A DNA stretch of 64,000 nucleotides from Bursaphelenchus xylophilus (GCA_904066235.2 CAJFCV020000005.1:868001-932000); one strand, 5' to 3'; shown: positions 1 to 10,330, counted from the stretch's first letter. Numbers and translations are program-made. The notes: a model not told the origin generated them from the sequence alone.

Positions 1-51
1 ATCAAAATCTGAGCGTCGCACTTGGGGCTCCAGCGACCTTACGAACGAAAA

Positions 52-188
52 TATCGGTCTGTCGGGAAAATAATGAGCACTATGTCGCATCGAAAATTAA
101 GAAAATGAATGTGTCGCGGCAAAATAAAATTTTCACTTCGCGATCGGCGCAACCACTCTGTGCTCATTATTTTCTCGACAGACTGATA
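52..188. mobile_element. MITE family A copy 1
   Basis: Inverted terminal repeats TCGGTCTGTCGGGAAAATAA and its complement (TTATTTTCTCGACAGACTGA) are flanked by TA, the target duplication expected of Tc1/mariner-type elements. The element lies in the intron before exon 228-355. The interior is the family-typical GTCGCATCGAAAAT then CACTTCGCGA. No coding capacity. Confidence 0.8.
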
Positions 189-227
189 GTATCTCCCGAA
201 TAATTTCCCAATTCTTCCCATTTTCAG

Positions 228-3119
228 GTGAGCAAATGTCCTACAAATGCCAGGACATTAGCGACTCCACCTACTGCAAGACCAACTCCAATTTCGAGTC
301 GTTTTTGGGGAAGCACAAAAAAGACTCGTACAAGGTCAAAGCTTTTATTCATCAAGTAAGAACACTTTTGATTTTCGCAAATCTCATTTAAACTTTACAA
401 CGCCATGCGATTTAAACTTTTTTCTGCAAATTCAGATGATCAGTCGATGTTACGCAACAACCGTGTGCAGCGCAACGGGAATCTTCAGCGAAGCGGTGAT
501 GAACAAGATCCTTGGGAATGGGTCGACGACCGCCGGAGCAACGGCGTCGCCGAAGGAGAAAAAGTTGATCAAAGCGAACAAGAAGGCGTCCACGGACATT
601 AAGGTTGGATTTTTAGGCATCGCTTAGTTATCAGTCTGTCGGGAAAATGGTGAGCAACTTTGTCGCATCTAAAACCGAATCACCGCCGAGAAAATGAATT
701 GTGTCGTGACAAAATAAAATTGCTTTTCCCTTCAGCGACGCGTTTCGCGCAGCGGCAGAGCGTTCATTATTTTTCCCACAGATTGATAGACCAAAATTTG
801 CATAAAGCAAGTCATACTTATCCCAGAAAAAATCGCAGACAATAACACAAAGCATGGTTGGTATACGACACACAGGCCGAAATATTACAATACGCAGATA
901 AAAACTAGAGAACAAAAATGTTCGACCTAAATTTTTTCGGATTTTTTTGAAGAATTTTTCTCTGACAGAGAAGTACATCAAGTGCGACGCTCAGATTTTG
1001 ATGAAACTTGGCACAAATTTAGAGTAGTTCTTTCTTGGACATATGCGAGACTCCTAGCTTGGGCTTTGCAGAATCCACCGAGATTTTTTAGATTTAAAGT
1101 TGGATAACATGTGTTTTTTTGCGAATTTTGCCACGAAAAGTTTCATACCTATATTTTTTATCGTACGTTTCCACAAAAAATCAATGTTTTCCGCACTAAA
1201 CTGGCAACGATATGGCCAAAAAATGTTTATCTCTTTGACCGCTCTCCTGTCCGAGTTTTGCACACAAGTCGGGCATGAACTGTCAATGTCTCAAAGTTTT
1301 AGCGCCCACTTTTCCGGGCGCAGCCAGAGAGAAAAACACTTTTTGGCCATAACCTTGCCAATTTCGGGTGAAAATTTTTTCTTTTTCTGGAAACAGTATT
1401 CTCAGCAGTAGAATTAGGTATGAAACTTTTCGTGCCGAAATTCACCAAAAAGTATCAATTTTTCTCCAACTTTCGAGCTAAAAATATCGGTTTTTTCTGC
1501 AAAGCGCGAGCTAGGATTCTCGCATATATCCTAGAAAAAGTTATTCTAAATTTGTTCCAAGTTTCATTGAAATCTATGCGCCGCACTTGGGGTACTTCCC
1601 TCATTGATACCCTCAATACAATCTCTCGCTAAAAATACATTCATAACCTTTTGATCCTAATAACCCTCAACCTCCTAGGCTGCCGGTACAATGCAACGAA
1701 ATGGGAAGCCCAACATTTGGGAGCGTTTCGCGGCGCAACAACCCAATCGTCAACAAGCGACACGCGCGCCGGAAGACACCTCCAATTCCGGAGTAATCGG
1801 CCCATCGCCCGCCGACCCCTCGGATCAGCCGAAAATGGTCCCGTTCTGGCAACGATTATTGAAGCGGAAAAAGGAGAACACGACGACGACAACTACGCAA
1901 CGAACTCCCGAACCCACAACCGACCCCATCACCGAGTATCCGGAGGAGGAGGTGGTGGAAGAGGAGGTTGTGACGACCACTACGCAAGCCCCGACAAAGC
2001 CGAAACGAAGGAGGGTGAAGCAGAAAAAGGTGAAGACTACAACAACAACGACAACGGAAGCGACGGACCTGGTGCCGGAGGAAGTGCCAGAGGAGGAGGA
2101 AGAGGAATACGTGGTGGTCTCGCAGAACAAACCGTAGGACACAAAATACCTAGTTTTTTTTAAATATCATTGTTTTATATAGGTTCTGTGGCCGACCTGG
2201 TCCAGTGGCAAAAAACGTACCATTTTGCATCCGGGCAGTGTCAAAAAATGTGGCAAAATGCCTCCCTCTCGAACTAAAAAAACTCCATTTTGTAGAGCGC
2301 GCCCTTTTCCTCACAAAAAAAGCGGGCGCGCTTTTGAAATCGGAATTTTTTCACTTGGAGAGGGAGGTATTTGATACATTTTTTATGCTTCCCGGATGCA
2401 AAATGGCACGTTTTTTTTCCATTTTTTTGCCTGCTACATACAGTGGGGGACCTGATCCAGTGGCAAAAAAACGTATTATTTTACATCCGGGAAGTAGCAA
2501 AAATGTGGCAAAATACTTCCCTCTCTAAGTGAAAAAACTTCGATTTCAAAAGCTCGCCCTTCAAAACGAAGTTTTTTCACTTGGAAAGGGAAGCATTTTG
2601 CCACATTTTTGATACTTCCAGGATGCAAAATGGCACATTTTTTGCCACTGGATCGGGTCCGCCACCGTATTAGTTCTGTCGGGGAAATAATGAGCAAATG
2701 TCGCTGCGCCAATCGCGCCGCCGAAAAGCAATTTGGTTCTGTCGCGTTCAATGCGACAGAGTGCTCATTATTTTTCCGACAATGTGATACTACGCTTTTT
2801 GAGCCACGACAAAAAATCTACTTTTGAAGCACTTTTGAAAAAGACTTTTTGTGTTTTGCAAAATTCTTGCAGCCACTAACAATGCCGTTTCAGTGAGCCC
2901 ACCGCCGTCTCGAAGCACACTTGGAAGCCGTTGCAGAAGACCTTCACTTCGAAGCCGTTTATTGCTGCTCATTCGAATCTGGGCGAAATCATCGAGCAAG
3001 TGGAGAAGGGCCAAGACCCTCCGGGTGTTAGTAGCCACCACGAGCCGGAGGGTTTCTGGAACAAATTCCAGCCCGGACGATGGTTTCAGTCGATACATTA
3101 CATGACAAATACTGGATAA
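228..3119 (+). CDS. Thr/Glu-rich, probably secreted protein, 5' end outside window
   Basis: I do not recognise this protein. Four exons join in phase: 228-355, 436-603, 1679-2133 and 2894-3119. The first starts mid-codon after TTTTCAG, so the gene begins before the window. The N-terminal part seen has four cysteines (a CQD start and a C-x5-C at the end of the module), suggesting a small disulphide domain. The third exon is basic then Thr- and Glu-rich, with threonine runs and a KPKRRR patch, like a mucin or linker stretch. The last exon encodes 76 residues rich in Trp, His and Pro (GFWNKF, GRWFQS) and ends at TAA 3117-3119. The frame of exon 3 meets a stop at 2135-2137, but a GTAGGA donor at 2134 lies two codon bases earlier and splices in phase to 2894. 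Introns hold MITE copies at 629-788 and 2671-2789. Using the 2135 stop instead gives a shorter isoform. Confidence 0.6.
629..788. mobile_element. MITE family A copy 2
   Basis: TA-flanked element with TCAGTCTGTCGGGAAAAT at the left end and ATTTTTCCCACAGATTGA at the right. It sits in the 604-1678 intron of the Thr-rich gene and has the same internal GTCGCATC and CTTCAGCGACGCG segments as the other copies. Confidence 0.8.
965..1605. repeat. Repeat family D, head-to-head copy
   Basis: The left half begins near AAGTGCGACGCTCAG and the right half ends with the complementary CGCCGCACTTGGGG, making an imperfect palindrome of about 640 bp inside an intron. Family D recurs at 9245-9585, 19150-19385, 24990-25415, 54000-54250, 54680-55110, 57840-58075, 58490-58930 and 59830-60110. 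Shared segments include GAAACTTGGCAC, AGCTCGCGCTTTGCAG and TTTTTGGCCATA. Confidence 0.65.
2183..2427. mobile_element. Family C element, degenerate copy
   Basis: Starts with a degenerate GCCGACCTGGTCCAGTGGC and continues AAAAAACGTACCATTTTGC, then returns as the inverse (GGATGCAAAATGGCACG). It is a short foldback of the same family as 2439-2669. The right end is truncated. Confidence 0.6.
2439..2669. mobile_element. Family C foldback MITE
   Basis: TA-flanked palindromic element. The left end is CAGTGGGGGACCTGATCC and the right end is GGATCGGGTCCGCCACCG. Further copies lie at 34131-34361, 37240-37487 and 45274-45547. It sits in intron 3 of the Thr-rich gene, directly before a family A MITE. Confidence 0.7.
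2671..2789. mobile_element. MITE family A copy 3
   Basis: Compact copy with GTTCTGTCGGGGAAATAATG at the left and ATTATTTTTCCGACAATGTG at the right, TA-flanked. It abuts the family C element, so two unrelated element families lie end to end in one intron. Confidence 0.75.
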
Positions 3120-3124
3120 TTAAT

Positions 3125-3500
3125 TAGTAATTTTATTGTATTATTAGTCTTGACTGTAATTTACCGTAATTACAGGTTACTGTAATTTTTCAGTCAGTGT
3201 AATTTTTTGAGATTACTGTAACTTTTCGTGGTTACTGTAAAATTTTTATACATGTTAATAGTCTTAACGTGTAAATTATAAGCTGAAATATAAGTTACTT
3301 TAACTTTTTAAGTTACTGTAATTTTTCGGGATTACGGTAATTTTTTTGAAATTACTGTAGCTTTTTGATATCATTGCAAACTTGCAAGTTTACAGTAACT
3401 TTTCGAAATTACCGTATTCATTTTAGATTACTGTAATTTTTCAAGGTTACTGTAACTTTTTGAAGATTACTGTATTTTTCGAAAATTATTGTAATCCTCT
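3125..3500. repeat. TTACTGTAA-rich simple repeat
   Basis: Many copies of (A)TTACTGTAATTTTTC and variants spaced 15-35 bp apart, between the 3' end of the Thr-rich gene and the next broken gene. The core TTACNGTAA is a short palindrome. No open frame is seen. Confidence 0.65.
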
Positions 3501-3907
3501 CTGCCGCTTTATTTTCCCCCAGATTACTGTACTGTTCGTCTAATTTATGCTTGTTTTTTCCCCTACGCAATCCATCTCCCCTCTTCCAGCCTAATTTATG
3601 ATGATTATAACGGGTATTTTTGTAACGCTGCTTATGTTAACGTTGGCTTCGCTCGCTCGGACAATAAACTTCACTTGTAACAAGTTTCCCTCCGATCATT
3701 GTTTAAAGTCGAGAAATGCACTCGTCTTAAACCCGTGGATGCGATTCGTTTTTTTTCGACGTCTTAAAATAGAAGTGCGTGGAATCAGAGGCGGATCAAG
3801 GGAAGGTCAAAAAACCCACAAAGATTTGCGATATCCGATTCGAAAGCGGTGTGTTGGGAGCGAAATTTATGTTGAGCGATCAAGCAAGCGACAATTGTAG
3901 TTATAGC

Positions 3908-4256
3908 TATCAGTCTGCCGGGAAAATAATGAGCACTTTGTCGCATCGAAAATCGCATTGTCGCCGAGAAAGGTATTTGTGTCGCGGTAAAATCAAATTA
4001 CCTTTCACTTCAGCGACCACCTTGAAATCGGCTTCAACGGCTTTGAGAAGCTATAAAATGAGGGTAACGCCTTTCAACGCTGTCCGATTCCAACGAATCT
4101 GGAGTTTCAATCGAGAAAGAGACATGTCCCCAGTGTCAACAGTTTCTCTAGTTTTTTGTGTCGCGGCAAACGCTGGGGCGGCCAAATTTTTCACTTGAGC
4201 AACGCGACCGACGTAGCGCCATTGTGCTCATTATTTTCCCGGCAGACAGACTGATA
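3908..4256. mobile_element. MITE family A copy 4, enlarged by foreign segment
   Basis: The ends are TCAGTCTGCCGGGAAAATAA and TTATTTTCCCGGCAGACAGACTGA complements, with TA at each end. At 349 bp it is over twice the length of its relatives. About 150-200 bp between CACTTCAGCGAC (4017) and the right-hand family sequence (from about 4160) is absent from every other copy here. It interrupts a coding exon of the pseudogene. Confidence 0.75.
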
Positions 4257-4257
4257 C

Positions 4258-4451
4258 TGTTGTGGAGCCTCAAAGGTCTCCACAATTCCCACAGAAATTA
4301 GCATAAAACAACTCATATAAAAGCAACGTCTCATCACCAATTCCAGGACATTATCTCATTTCTCTTTTCTTTGTGTTGTGCGGTGTCAATAAAACCCTAT
4401 TCTATCTTGAGTCTATTCTCAAGGCCTATCTACGTTTGATCCTACACCACA
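4258..4451. mobile_element. Solo LTR (194 bp) of a retrotransposon
   Basis: The segment begins TGTTGTGGAG and ends CACCACA, so it has the TG...CA ends of an LTR. A perfect 5-bp target duplication GATAC lies at 4253-4257 and 4452-4456. Inside are a TATA-like ATATAAAAG near 4316 and an AATAAA polyadenylation signal near 4390. No internal retroelement genes follow, so it is a recombined solo LTR. It landed at the very end of the MITE, so the MITE is older. Strand was read from the TATA-to-AATAAA order, which points to plus. Confidence 0.8.
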
Positions 4452-4578
4452 GATACGGCAAAATTGCAAAAGGTAACTGAAGCCTTTTTTATACAGTAAA
4501 TACCAAGCAAAATGTAATTATACAGAGCTGAGTGATGTTCCTCTCCTATCGACCCATTCCCTTTTATTTTTACTGTGA

Positions 4579-5031
4579 AACCGTTTTTGTATAGACTTTT
4601 TGTAGACCGCAAACTATACTAACCCGGTGGGCCCTGCAACTGCAAGCCCCCCTCTTCCCATTGATGGAGTCGCGATGACAAACCGCCTAAGCGTTTCCCG
4701 AATAATGATGATTGCACAATCGAACCGGTTTCCCGCGTTAAACCTTCCCCAACTTTGTTTTTTTAAATTTTCTCGAAATGGAAAGGCCATTCGAAGGTCG
4801 TTCAAAGACCGTTCGCAAAATTTCGAAAATTGCATTGTCGCTAGCACAATGAAATATTCAACTAACACGTAAAACCCACTATAATCAGATGGCCAACCAA
4901 ATCGAATGGTAAATATTTATTTACCCGTTAAACTTTTAAAAATGTCATTTTCAATGGAACAAAAGTCAATCCAAGAAAATTGTGGCAGTTTGAAGTGGTT
5001 GAGATACAGTTGAGTGTTGAGGAGATGGCGT
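4579..5031. other. Intergenic, no gene supported
   Basis: I see no exon with convincing coding character here. The AAATAAATA on the minus strand near 4905-4920 is a plausible polyadenylation signal for the Ala/Pro-rich gene that ends at 5032. Confidence 0.5.
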
Positions 5032-6393
5032 TTAGTATCCAGAGGCGGCGACTGGAGCGGCAGCTGGGGCGGGTTGTTCAACTGGGGCTGGGGCGGCCTC
5101 AGCTGGAGCGGCTTCGGGGGCTGGAGCGGCGGCTGGAGCCTGGTAGTCTCCTCCGGCTGGGGCGGGAACGGCTTCCGCAGCTGGGGCGGCTTCGGCGGCT
5201 GGGGCTGGGGCAGCCTCGGCGGCTGGAGCGGCTTCAGCGGCTGGGGCAGCTGGGGCAGCTGGGGCTGGGGTCACTGGCTCGTCACCGTAGCTGTTCTCTC
5301 TCTTTTTTCTGTAGCCAGAGGCAGCGACTGGAGCGGCAGCTGGGGCGGGTTGCTCAACTGGGGCTGGGGCAGCCTCGGCTGGGGCGGCTTCTGGGGCTGG
5401 AGCAGCGGCTGGGGCCTGGTAGTCTCCACCGGCGGCTGGGGCTGGGGCAGCTTCAGCGGCAGGAGCAGCCTCGGCAGCTGGGGCTGGGGCGGCCTCGGCG
5501 GCTGGAGCGGTTTCGGCAGCTGGGGCAGCTGGAGCTGGGGTCACTGGCTCGTCACCGTAGCTGTTGTCTCTCTTCTTTCTGTATCCGGAAGCGGCAACTG
5601 GAGCGGCGGCTGGGGCTGGTTGTTCAACAGCGGCTGGGGCAGCCTCGGCTGGGGCGGCTTCTGGGGCTGGGGCAGCAGCGGCTTGGTAGTCTCCTCCGGC
5701 AGCTGGGGCTGGGGCGGCTTCGGCGGCTGGGGCTGGAGCGGCCTCTGGGGCTGGGGCGGCCTCGGCGGCGGGGGCTGGGGCGGCTTCAGCAGCTGGGGCA
5801 GCCTCGGCGGCTGGGGCAGCTGGAGCTGGGGTCACTGGCTCGTCACCGTAGCTGTTGTCTCTCTTCTTTCTGTATCCGGAAGCGGCGACTGGGGCAGCGG
5901 CTGGGGCTGGTTGTTCAACAGCAGCTGGGGCAGCCTCGGCTGGGGCGGCTTCAGGGGCTGGAGCGGCGGCTGGGGCCTGGTAGTCTCCTCCAGCTGGGGC
6001 TGGAGCGGCTTCAGCAGCTGGGGCAGGGGCAGCCTCGGCAGCTGGGGCGGCCTCGGCGGCAGGGGCTGGGGCAGCTTCGGCGGCTGGAGCGGCTTCAGCG
6101 GCAGGTGCAGCTGGGGCTGGAGTCACTGGCTCGTCGCCGTAGCTGTTGTCTCTCTTCTTTCTGTATCCAGAGGCAGCGACTGGAGCGGCAGCTGGGGCGG
6201 GTTGCTCAACTGGGGCTGGGGCAGCCTCGGCTGGAGCGGCTTCTGGGGCTGGAGCGGCAGCGGCTTGATAGTCACCTCCAGCAGCTGGGGCTGGGGCGGC
6301 TTCGGCGGCTGGGGCGGCCTCGGCAGCTGGAGCTGGGGCGGCTTCGGCGGCGGGGGCAGATTCGGCGACGGGGGCGGCTGGGGCTGGGGTCAC
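5032..6393. repeat. Five-copy coding tandem repeat, about 270-290 bp unit
   Basis: The minus-strand coding sequence repeats about every 90 codons. The ASGYRKKRDNSYGDE junction recurs four times (near 5300, 5575, 5865 and 6155). Within each unit, shorter GCCCCAGCTGCCGAGG-like motifs repeat in turn, so this is a nested minisatellite prone to copy-number change. Confidence 0.85.
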
Positions 6394-6541
6394 TGGCTCA
6401 TCTCCGTAACTGTTGTCACGTTTGTAGACTGAAAAAGAAAACGGGGGAAAATGTTATGCAAATGCAGCGCCTCGACTTACTGGCTTTCGAGCTGACGGTG
6501 ACGCACAAGGCGGCGAAGAGAAGGCCTTGGAAGAACTTCAT
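5032..6541 (-). CDS. Secreted Ala/Pro-rich protein of five RKKR-separated repeats
   Basis: Exon 1 (6541-6481) encodes the signal peptide MKFFQGLLFAALCVTVSSKA. Exon 2 (6428-5032) follows a TTTTTCAG acceptor in phase and ends ASGY-stop, giving 485 residues. The mature part is five tandem units of roughly 90 residues. Each starts DNSYGDEPVTPAP (ENSYGDE in the last), continues with APAAEAAPAP-type sequence and a GGDYQA block, and ends VEQPAP...ASGY. Units 1-4 are followed by RKKR, a furin-type site, and an YKR precedes unit 1, so processing into five similar chains is likely. I do not recognise the family; a cuticle, eggshell or other matrix role would be a guess. Composition is extreme: the plus strand is G-rich throughout. 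A TATA box lies upstream at 6605-6613. Confidence 0.85.
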
Positions 6542-6604
6542 TGCTGCTTCTGCGCGGGATCGGCGGAAGACTGCACTGATGCCGTTCGGGTCGTCCGGCC
6601 GACG

Positions 6605-6613
6605 CTTTTATAG
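6605..6613 (-). promoter_or_regulatory. TATA box of the Ala/Pro-rich gene
   Basis: CTATAAAAG on the minus strand, 64 bp upstream of the ATG at 6541. A TCAGT initiator-like sequence lies about 30 bp downstream of it. The distance fits a focused core promoter. Confidence 0.6.
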
Positions 6614-8166
6614 CGGCGGGCGAATTGCAACCGGCGGGGCGCGGTGGGGAGGGGCGGGCGGGTCAGCCGGTTTCCGTTCAGCTCCATGAATGGAGACGGT
6701 CCCTCGCACCGCCGGACGAGTTCAGCGGGCTGGCGCGGGTCGGTGTGCGGCGAAAACGGGACGTCGACGGTGCGGGAAAAAACACTTCGCTAATGCGTCT
6801 CCGTCAGGTGCGCACACTTCCCGTCGTTTAAACTTTGACATCGCGAACCCGAAACGGCTTGGGGAAAAAAACGGTTTGACGCGGGAGGCGCGCAAAGTTT
6901 AACAAAACCGAAAGACCCACGCCGGAGGGAGAGAGGGAGGAAAGAAAGTGGAAAGGCGTGGCCCTTTGCCTTCTTCTTTACAGTCGTGCCTTCTGCCCAA
7001 GGGGGGCTGAAACGAAACCGTTTGACGCCGGAACGCGAAAGCCGAGCAAGAAAAAAAGAACACTATGATTACAGCTATCATAATCATGACGCAATATGCA
7101 ATGTTAAACGGCGAAAAAGTAGGAAAGTGGAGTTTAAACCGCGCGCCTCCGAAATGTTGTTGGAGTAAGCGTGAAGCGCGCAAACGCTATCTCGCTCGTA
7201 AATTCGCAACAATAATTAACCTTGTTTTCTTTTTTTCTCGGATCTAAAGCCCCCGGGAGATTTATGAAAGCGAGGCGGTCGCAGAATTCGCCAGCCCCTT
7301 ACGTGAGCGCATTCCTGATGACCGTGGTGTAGTTTTGCGGCGAATTTACGACGACGGAATTGCAGCACAAACACTTCGCCAAATTTTGTAGTCTTATCTC
7401 GGGTTTTCGCACTGGATAACGCTGAATTTGTGAAAGGTTTAATTTGGGGTTTGTTGCAGCTTTCGGGAGTCTTTTTGAAAGGTTTAAGCATTTTCTCAAC
7501 AGCTTCGGTTGCTAAGTGCATTCTGTAGCGCTTTGTAAACAAAACCCGATTGATGATGAATTGCTGAGGGTTTTCAAGGACTTTTGGGCACTCCCCGAAA
7601 TTCCATGCAATGTTTCATGTCGCTGGAATTGAAGGGAACGTTCTTTGGAGTGTTCGAGGAGGGGAAACAGGTCAGCCAAAAATTGCAAACTTGCTGAAAA
7701 TGTCGTTAGAAGATGAGGCCAACCAGATCAAGGTGTAGGAACCCCATTTGTCACGGGAAACAATTTAAAGGCCAATAAAAGAAAAGCGATACAAGCAGCA
7801 ATGAAATAAGGCGTTCTCTTTTCACCTGGATCTCGGAAACAGCTGGGCCTAGAACCTTGAAGTTGGGCACCGAAACACGGTGGGACAATCTAACTCCATA
7901 CCCAGAAAATTTTCTCATTTGATGCACTTTACATGCCGTTTTTTGAAAAAGGAAAAAAACGAATGACAAAATTTTCTTTCTTTCTTGGAAGAAACGTTTG
8001 TAACTCATAAGCCAGGGGTTGCTAAGGCATGATTGTGGTATCGTTGTGATTGCAAAGAACTCCTCTCTCGACTGGTGGCCCAAGTTTACAGTGGTTTTGT
8101 TTCTTTGCCCTTGGGCGTTAGCTCATCGTTGCCTTGTCCATTTTCAGCCAAATTTCTGGACAAAGT
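6614..8166. other. Intergenic, no gene supported
   Basis: GC-rich promoter-proximal DNA up to about 7040 (GCGGGGCGCGGTGGGG at 6636 onward) gives way to ordinary sequence. Open frames on both strands lack splice context or recognisable protein character. Confidence 0.45.
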
Positions 8167-8174
8167 GTCCACGC

Positions 8175-8575
8175 GGTAAAAGTTCCTTATTTTGGCCACA
8201 ACTTATAACTTTGCGGAAACTGGTCGGAATTAGCCCAAATTTAGCGTACACGCTTAATTCATCGTTGTCAATGCCCGGACAGTGGATTTAGTTAGTGAGG
8301 TACCTTCTTTTTTACGTACCACCTTACCCTTCAAAAACGGCTGCAGTCTGTGATTGTACAGTTTATACGATGAAACATGTCCGGAACTAAACTTATTGCC
8401 TCCATAAGGAACTAAATGAGTCGTCACAGCCTTCGTAGGTACCCTTAAAACCGTAGAGCTATTATAGTAATTCAGTGCCAGCTAGGTCGAAGCGTTTTTT
8501 TCCTAACTTTAGTGCCCAACCTTGGGCGCAGTTCGCGGAGTACCTTTGTTGTGGCCAAAATAAGGAACTTTTTCC
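8175..8575. mobile_element. hAT-like MITE family B, copy 1
   Basis: 401-bp element with terminal inverted repeats GGTAAAAGTTCCTTATTTTG and CAAAATAAGGAACTTTTTCC. A perfect 8-bp target duplication GTCCACGC (8167-8174 and 8576-8583) indicates hAT-superfamily mobilisation. No coding capacity. Copies 2 and 3 are at 15514-15912 and 24263-24646. Confidence 0.9.
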
Positions 8576-8583
8576 GTCCACGC

Positions 8584-9240
8584 ACGAAAAGCCAAGGTGC
8601 GAGCGACAGCCGAAAAAAACTGTTTCACGGTGCAAAATGCCCAAATTGCACGAACTCTAGTTTTTGCACAGTGCATGTCGCATAAATCACCCTAGCGACT
8701 TTGCGAACGGACCACTACAAATTAAAGCCCCGAAAATTTTGCAAATTTCGTTTATTTTCATTTACTAAAAAATCCAATTCTTTCTTCTAATTTTTTTGTG
8801 GTTACCGGACTGTAGTCTTGTTTTCCCCCTAAACCTCTTCGCCTCAATTTTTACGTATGCACAACACTATACAGAAACAAATTAAGCGGCGGTTTAAATG
8901 GTGGTTTTTAAAAAATTATCGGTGTATTCGAATGAGTTATTTCCTCGAAATTAGCGGTTTAACATGCCTTCTCGTAACGTTACGTATTTCGTAACGCTAA
9001 ATTTGCTATTTTCAAAAATAATTTTTGAGTTCTTCGAGGTGAGAATAATGAAAACAAAATTTGTTGAATATTCAATTCTTTTTCGATTTCTCGGCGACGA
9101 AAAATCGCAGACAATAGCACAAAGCACGGTTGGAGATACGACACACAGACCAAAATACAATACGCACATAAAAACTAGAGGCAAAAAAAGTATTCGAATT
9201 AAATTTTTTTTTGGATTTTTTTTTGCTTTTTTTTAGAAAT
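8584..9240. other. Intergenic, no gene supported
   Basis: AT-rich sequence. I see no exon or structured RNA I can support. Confidence 0.4.
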
Positions 9241-9244
9241 TTTG

Positions 9245-9585
9245 CCCCTAGAGGGGAAGTCCTTCAAGTTCAACATTCAGATTTCGATGAAACTTGGCAT
9301 AGATTTAGATTAATTTTTTCTACGACATATACGCCACTTCTAGCTCGCGCTTTGCAGAAACAACCGAGATTTTTTAGTAAAAGGTAGGGAAAATTTTCGA
9401 TTTTTTTGCAAATTTTGACCTGAAAAATTTAATTTTTTACTATTTCTATAATAGAGAGTAATCTTTCCACAAAAAATCAATTTTTTTCTTGCGAAACTGG
9501 CAAAGATACCGCCAAAAAGTTGTTTTTTCTCTCTTTGCCACAAATTCGGGCCTAAAAACCTCCATTGTTTCTGCAAAGCGCAAAC
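9245..9585. repeat. Repeat family D copy
   Basis: Contains TTCGATGAAACTTGGCATAG, TAGCTCGCGCTTTGCAG and AACTGGCAAAGATACCGCCA in family order. The right side is truncated. See the entry at 965. Confidence 0.6.
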
Positions 9586-10091
9586 CAAAAATCTCGCTTC
9601 TTCTTTACAAGTCCTTTTGTTTACCGTTTGTTCTCCGACTTGTTACTTTACACCCTTTTCGTCTAAACCCTTTCGCCGCCCAATCTTTGAACAACTTGGT
9701 CCTAAATTAGTCCGGGCTTGACGTCAACGTCTTTTCCAAGTCTCTCTCTCTCTCTCTCCAAGTGATGGGCCTTCAGGACCCGACTGAATCAAGCAACCTT
9801 TGTAAAGCAATTTTGTGTACAGTTTTTTCGAAGATTGTTGTCTTGTGACCTTTACACTGCGTATTCTCTCTGGTCGTTGAATGGGTCTTCCTGAAGAGGG
9901 GCTTGGACACTTTTGACAATGATTTAAGACCAATTGGGGATCAGGAATTAGCTGAATGTGTCTCTATGTCTTTTAAAAAATGGTTTGTGGTCCAAAGAAA
10001 TTTTTTAAAAAGCAAAGAACAGCGACTTCTTTGTCTCGGAAACGTTTTGAAGCCCCGGCAACAGCCACAGTTTTTCCGAGTAGCGCGAAGA
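9586..10091. other. Intergenic, no gene supported
   Basis: Holds a short TCTCTC tract near 9740-9760. No exon recognised. Confidence 0.4.
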
Positions 10092-10330
10092 GCCCCTGGG
10101 CAAAGATGGCCTCTTGGCAAAGAAGGCACCTTGGCAAGGAGGGCACCTTGACGGAGACGGCACCCCGCAGTAGATGGCCCCTTGGCGAAGAGGGGATTAT
10201 GGCAAAGAGGCTGCCTTGGCGAAGAGTACACCTTGGCGAAGAGGGCATCTTGGCTAAGAATCTGCTTTGGCGAAGTGGACATCTTGTCGAAGATGGCCCC
10301 TTGGCAAAGCTGGCCCTTTGGCGAGCAGAT
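10092..10330. repeat. 17-bp minisatellite, about 14 units
   Basis: Imperfect tandem array with consensus CTTGGCGAAGAGGGCAC (17 bp). Units differ by one to five bases. Because 17 is not a multiple of three, the array is unlikely to be coding. A related inverted fragment (TCTTCACCAAGGCGCCCTC) occurs near 10470-10490. Confidence 0.75.

Larger units (their letters stand above)
3598..4578 (+). pseudogene. Small secreted-protein gene broken by MITE plus solo LTR
   Basis: The ATG at 3598 opens a strong signal peptide (MMIITGIFVTLLMLTLASLA) followed by a Cys-containing stretch. A later frame from about 3773 (KCVESEADQ onward) reads to 3907. How the two frames join is unclear: a 49-nt intron 3724-3772 with a weak donor, or a frameshift. 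The second frame is interrupted by a MITE at 3908-4256, then by an LTR at 4258-4451. Removing both insertions, with their duplicated target bases, restores the continuous frame NCSYSYGKIAK up to a GTAACT donor at 4473. A last small exon could follow TATACAG at 4525 and end at 4576-4578. As it stands, translation stops in the MITE (stop near 4198). Protein family not recognised. Confidence 0.5.

Noticed and set aside
5014..6432. Long plus-strand frames rich in Gly/Trp/Ser and Leu/Gly/Arg
   Set aside because: They are the complement and frame shift of the minus-strand Ala/Pro repeat gene, which has signal peptide, intron and TATA box.
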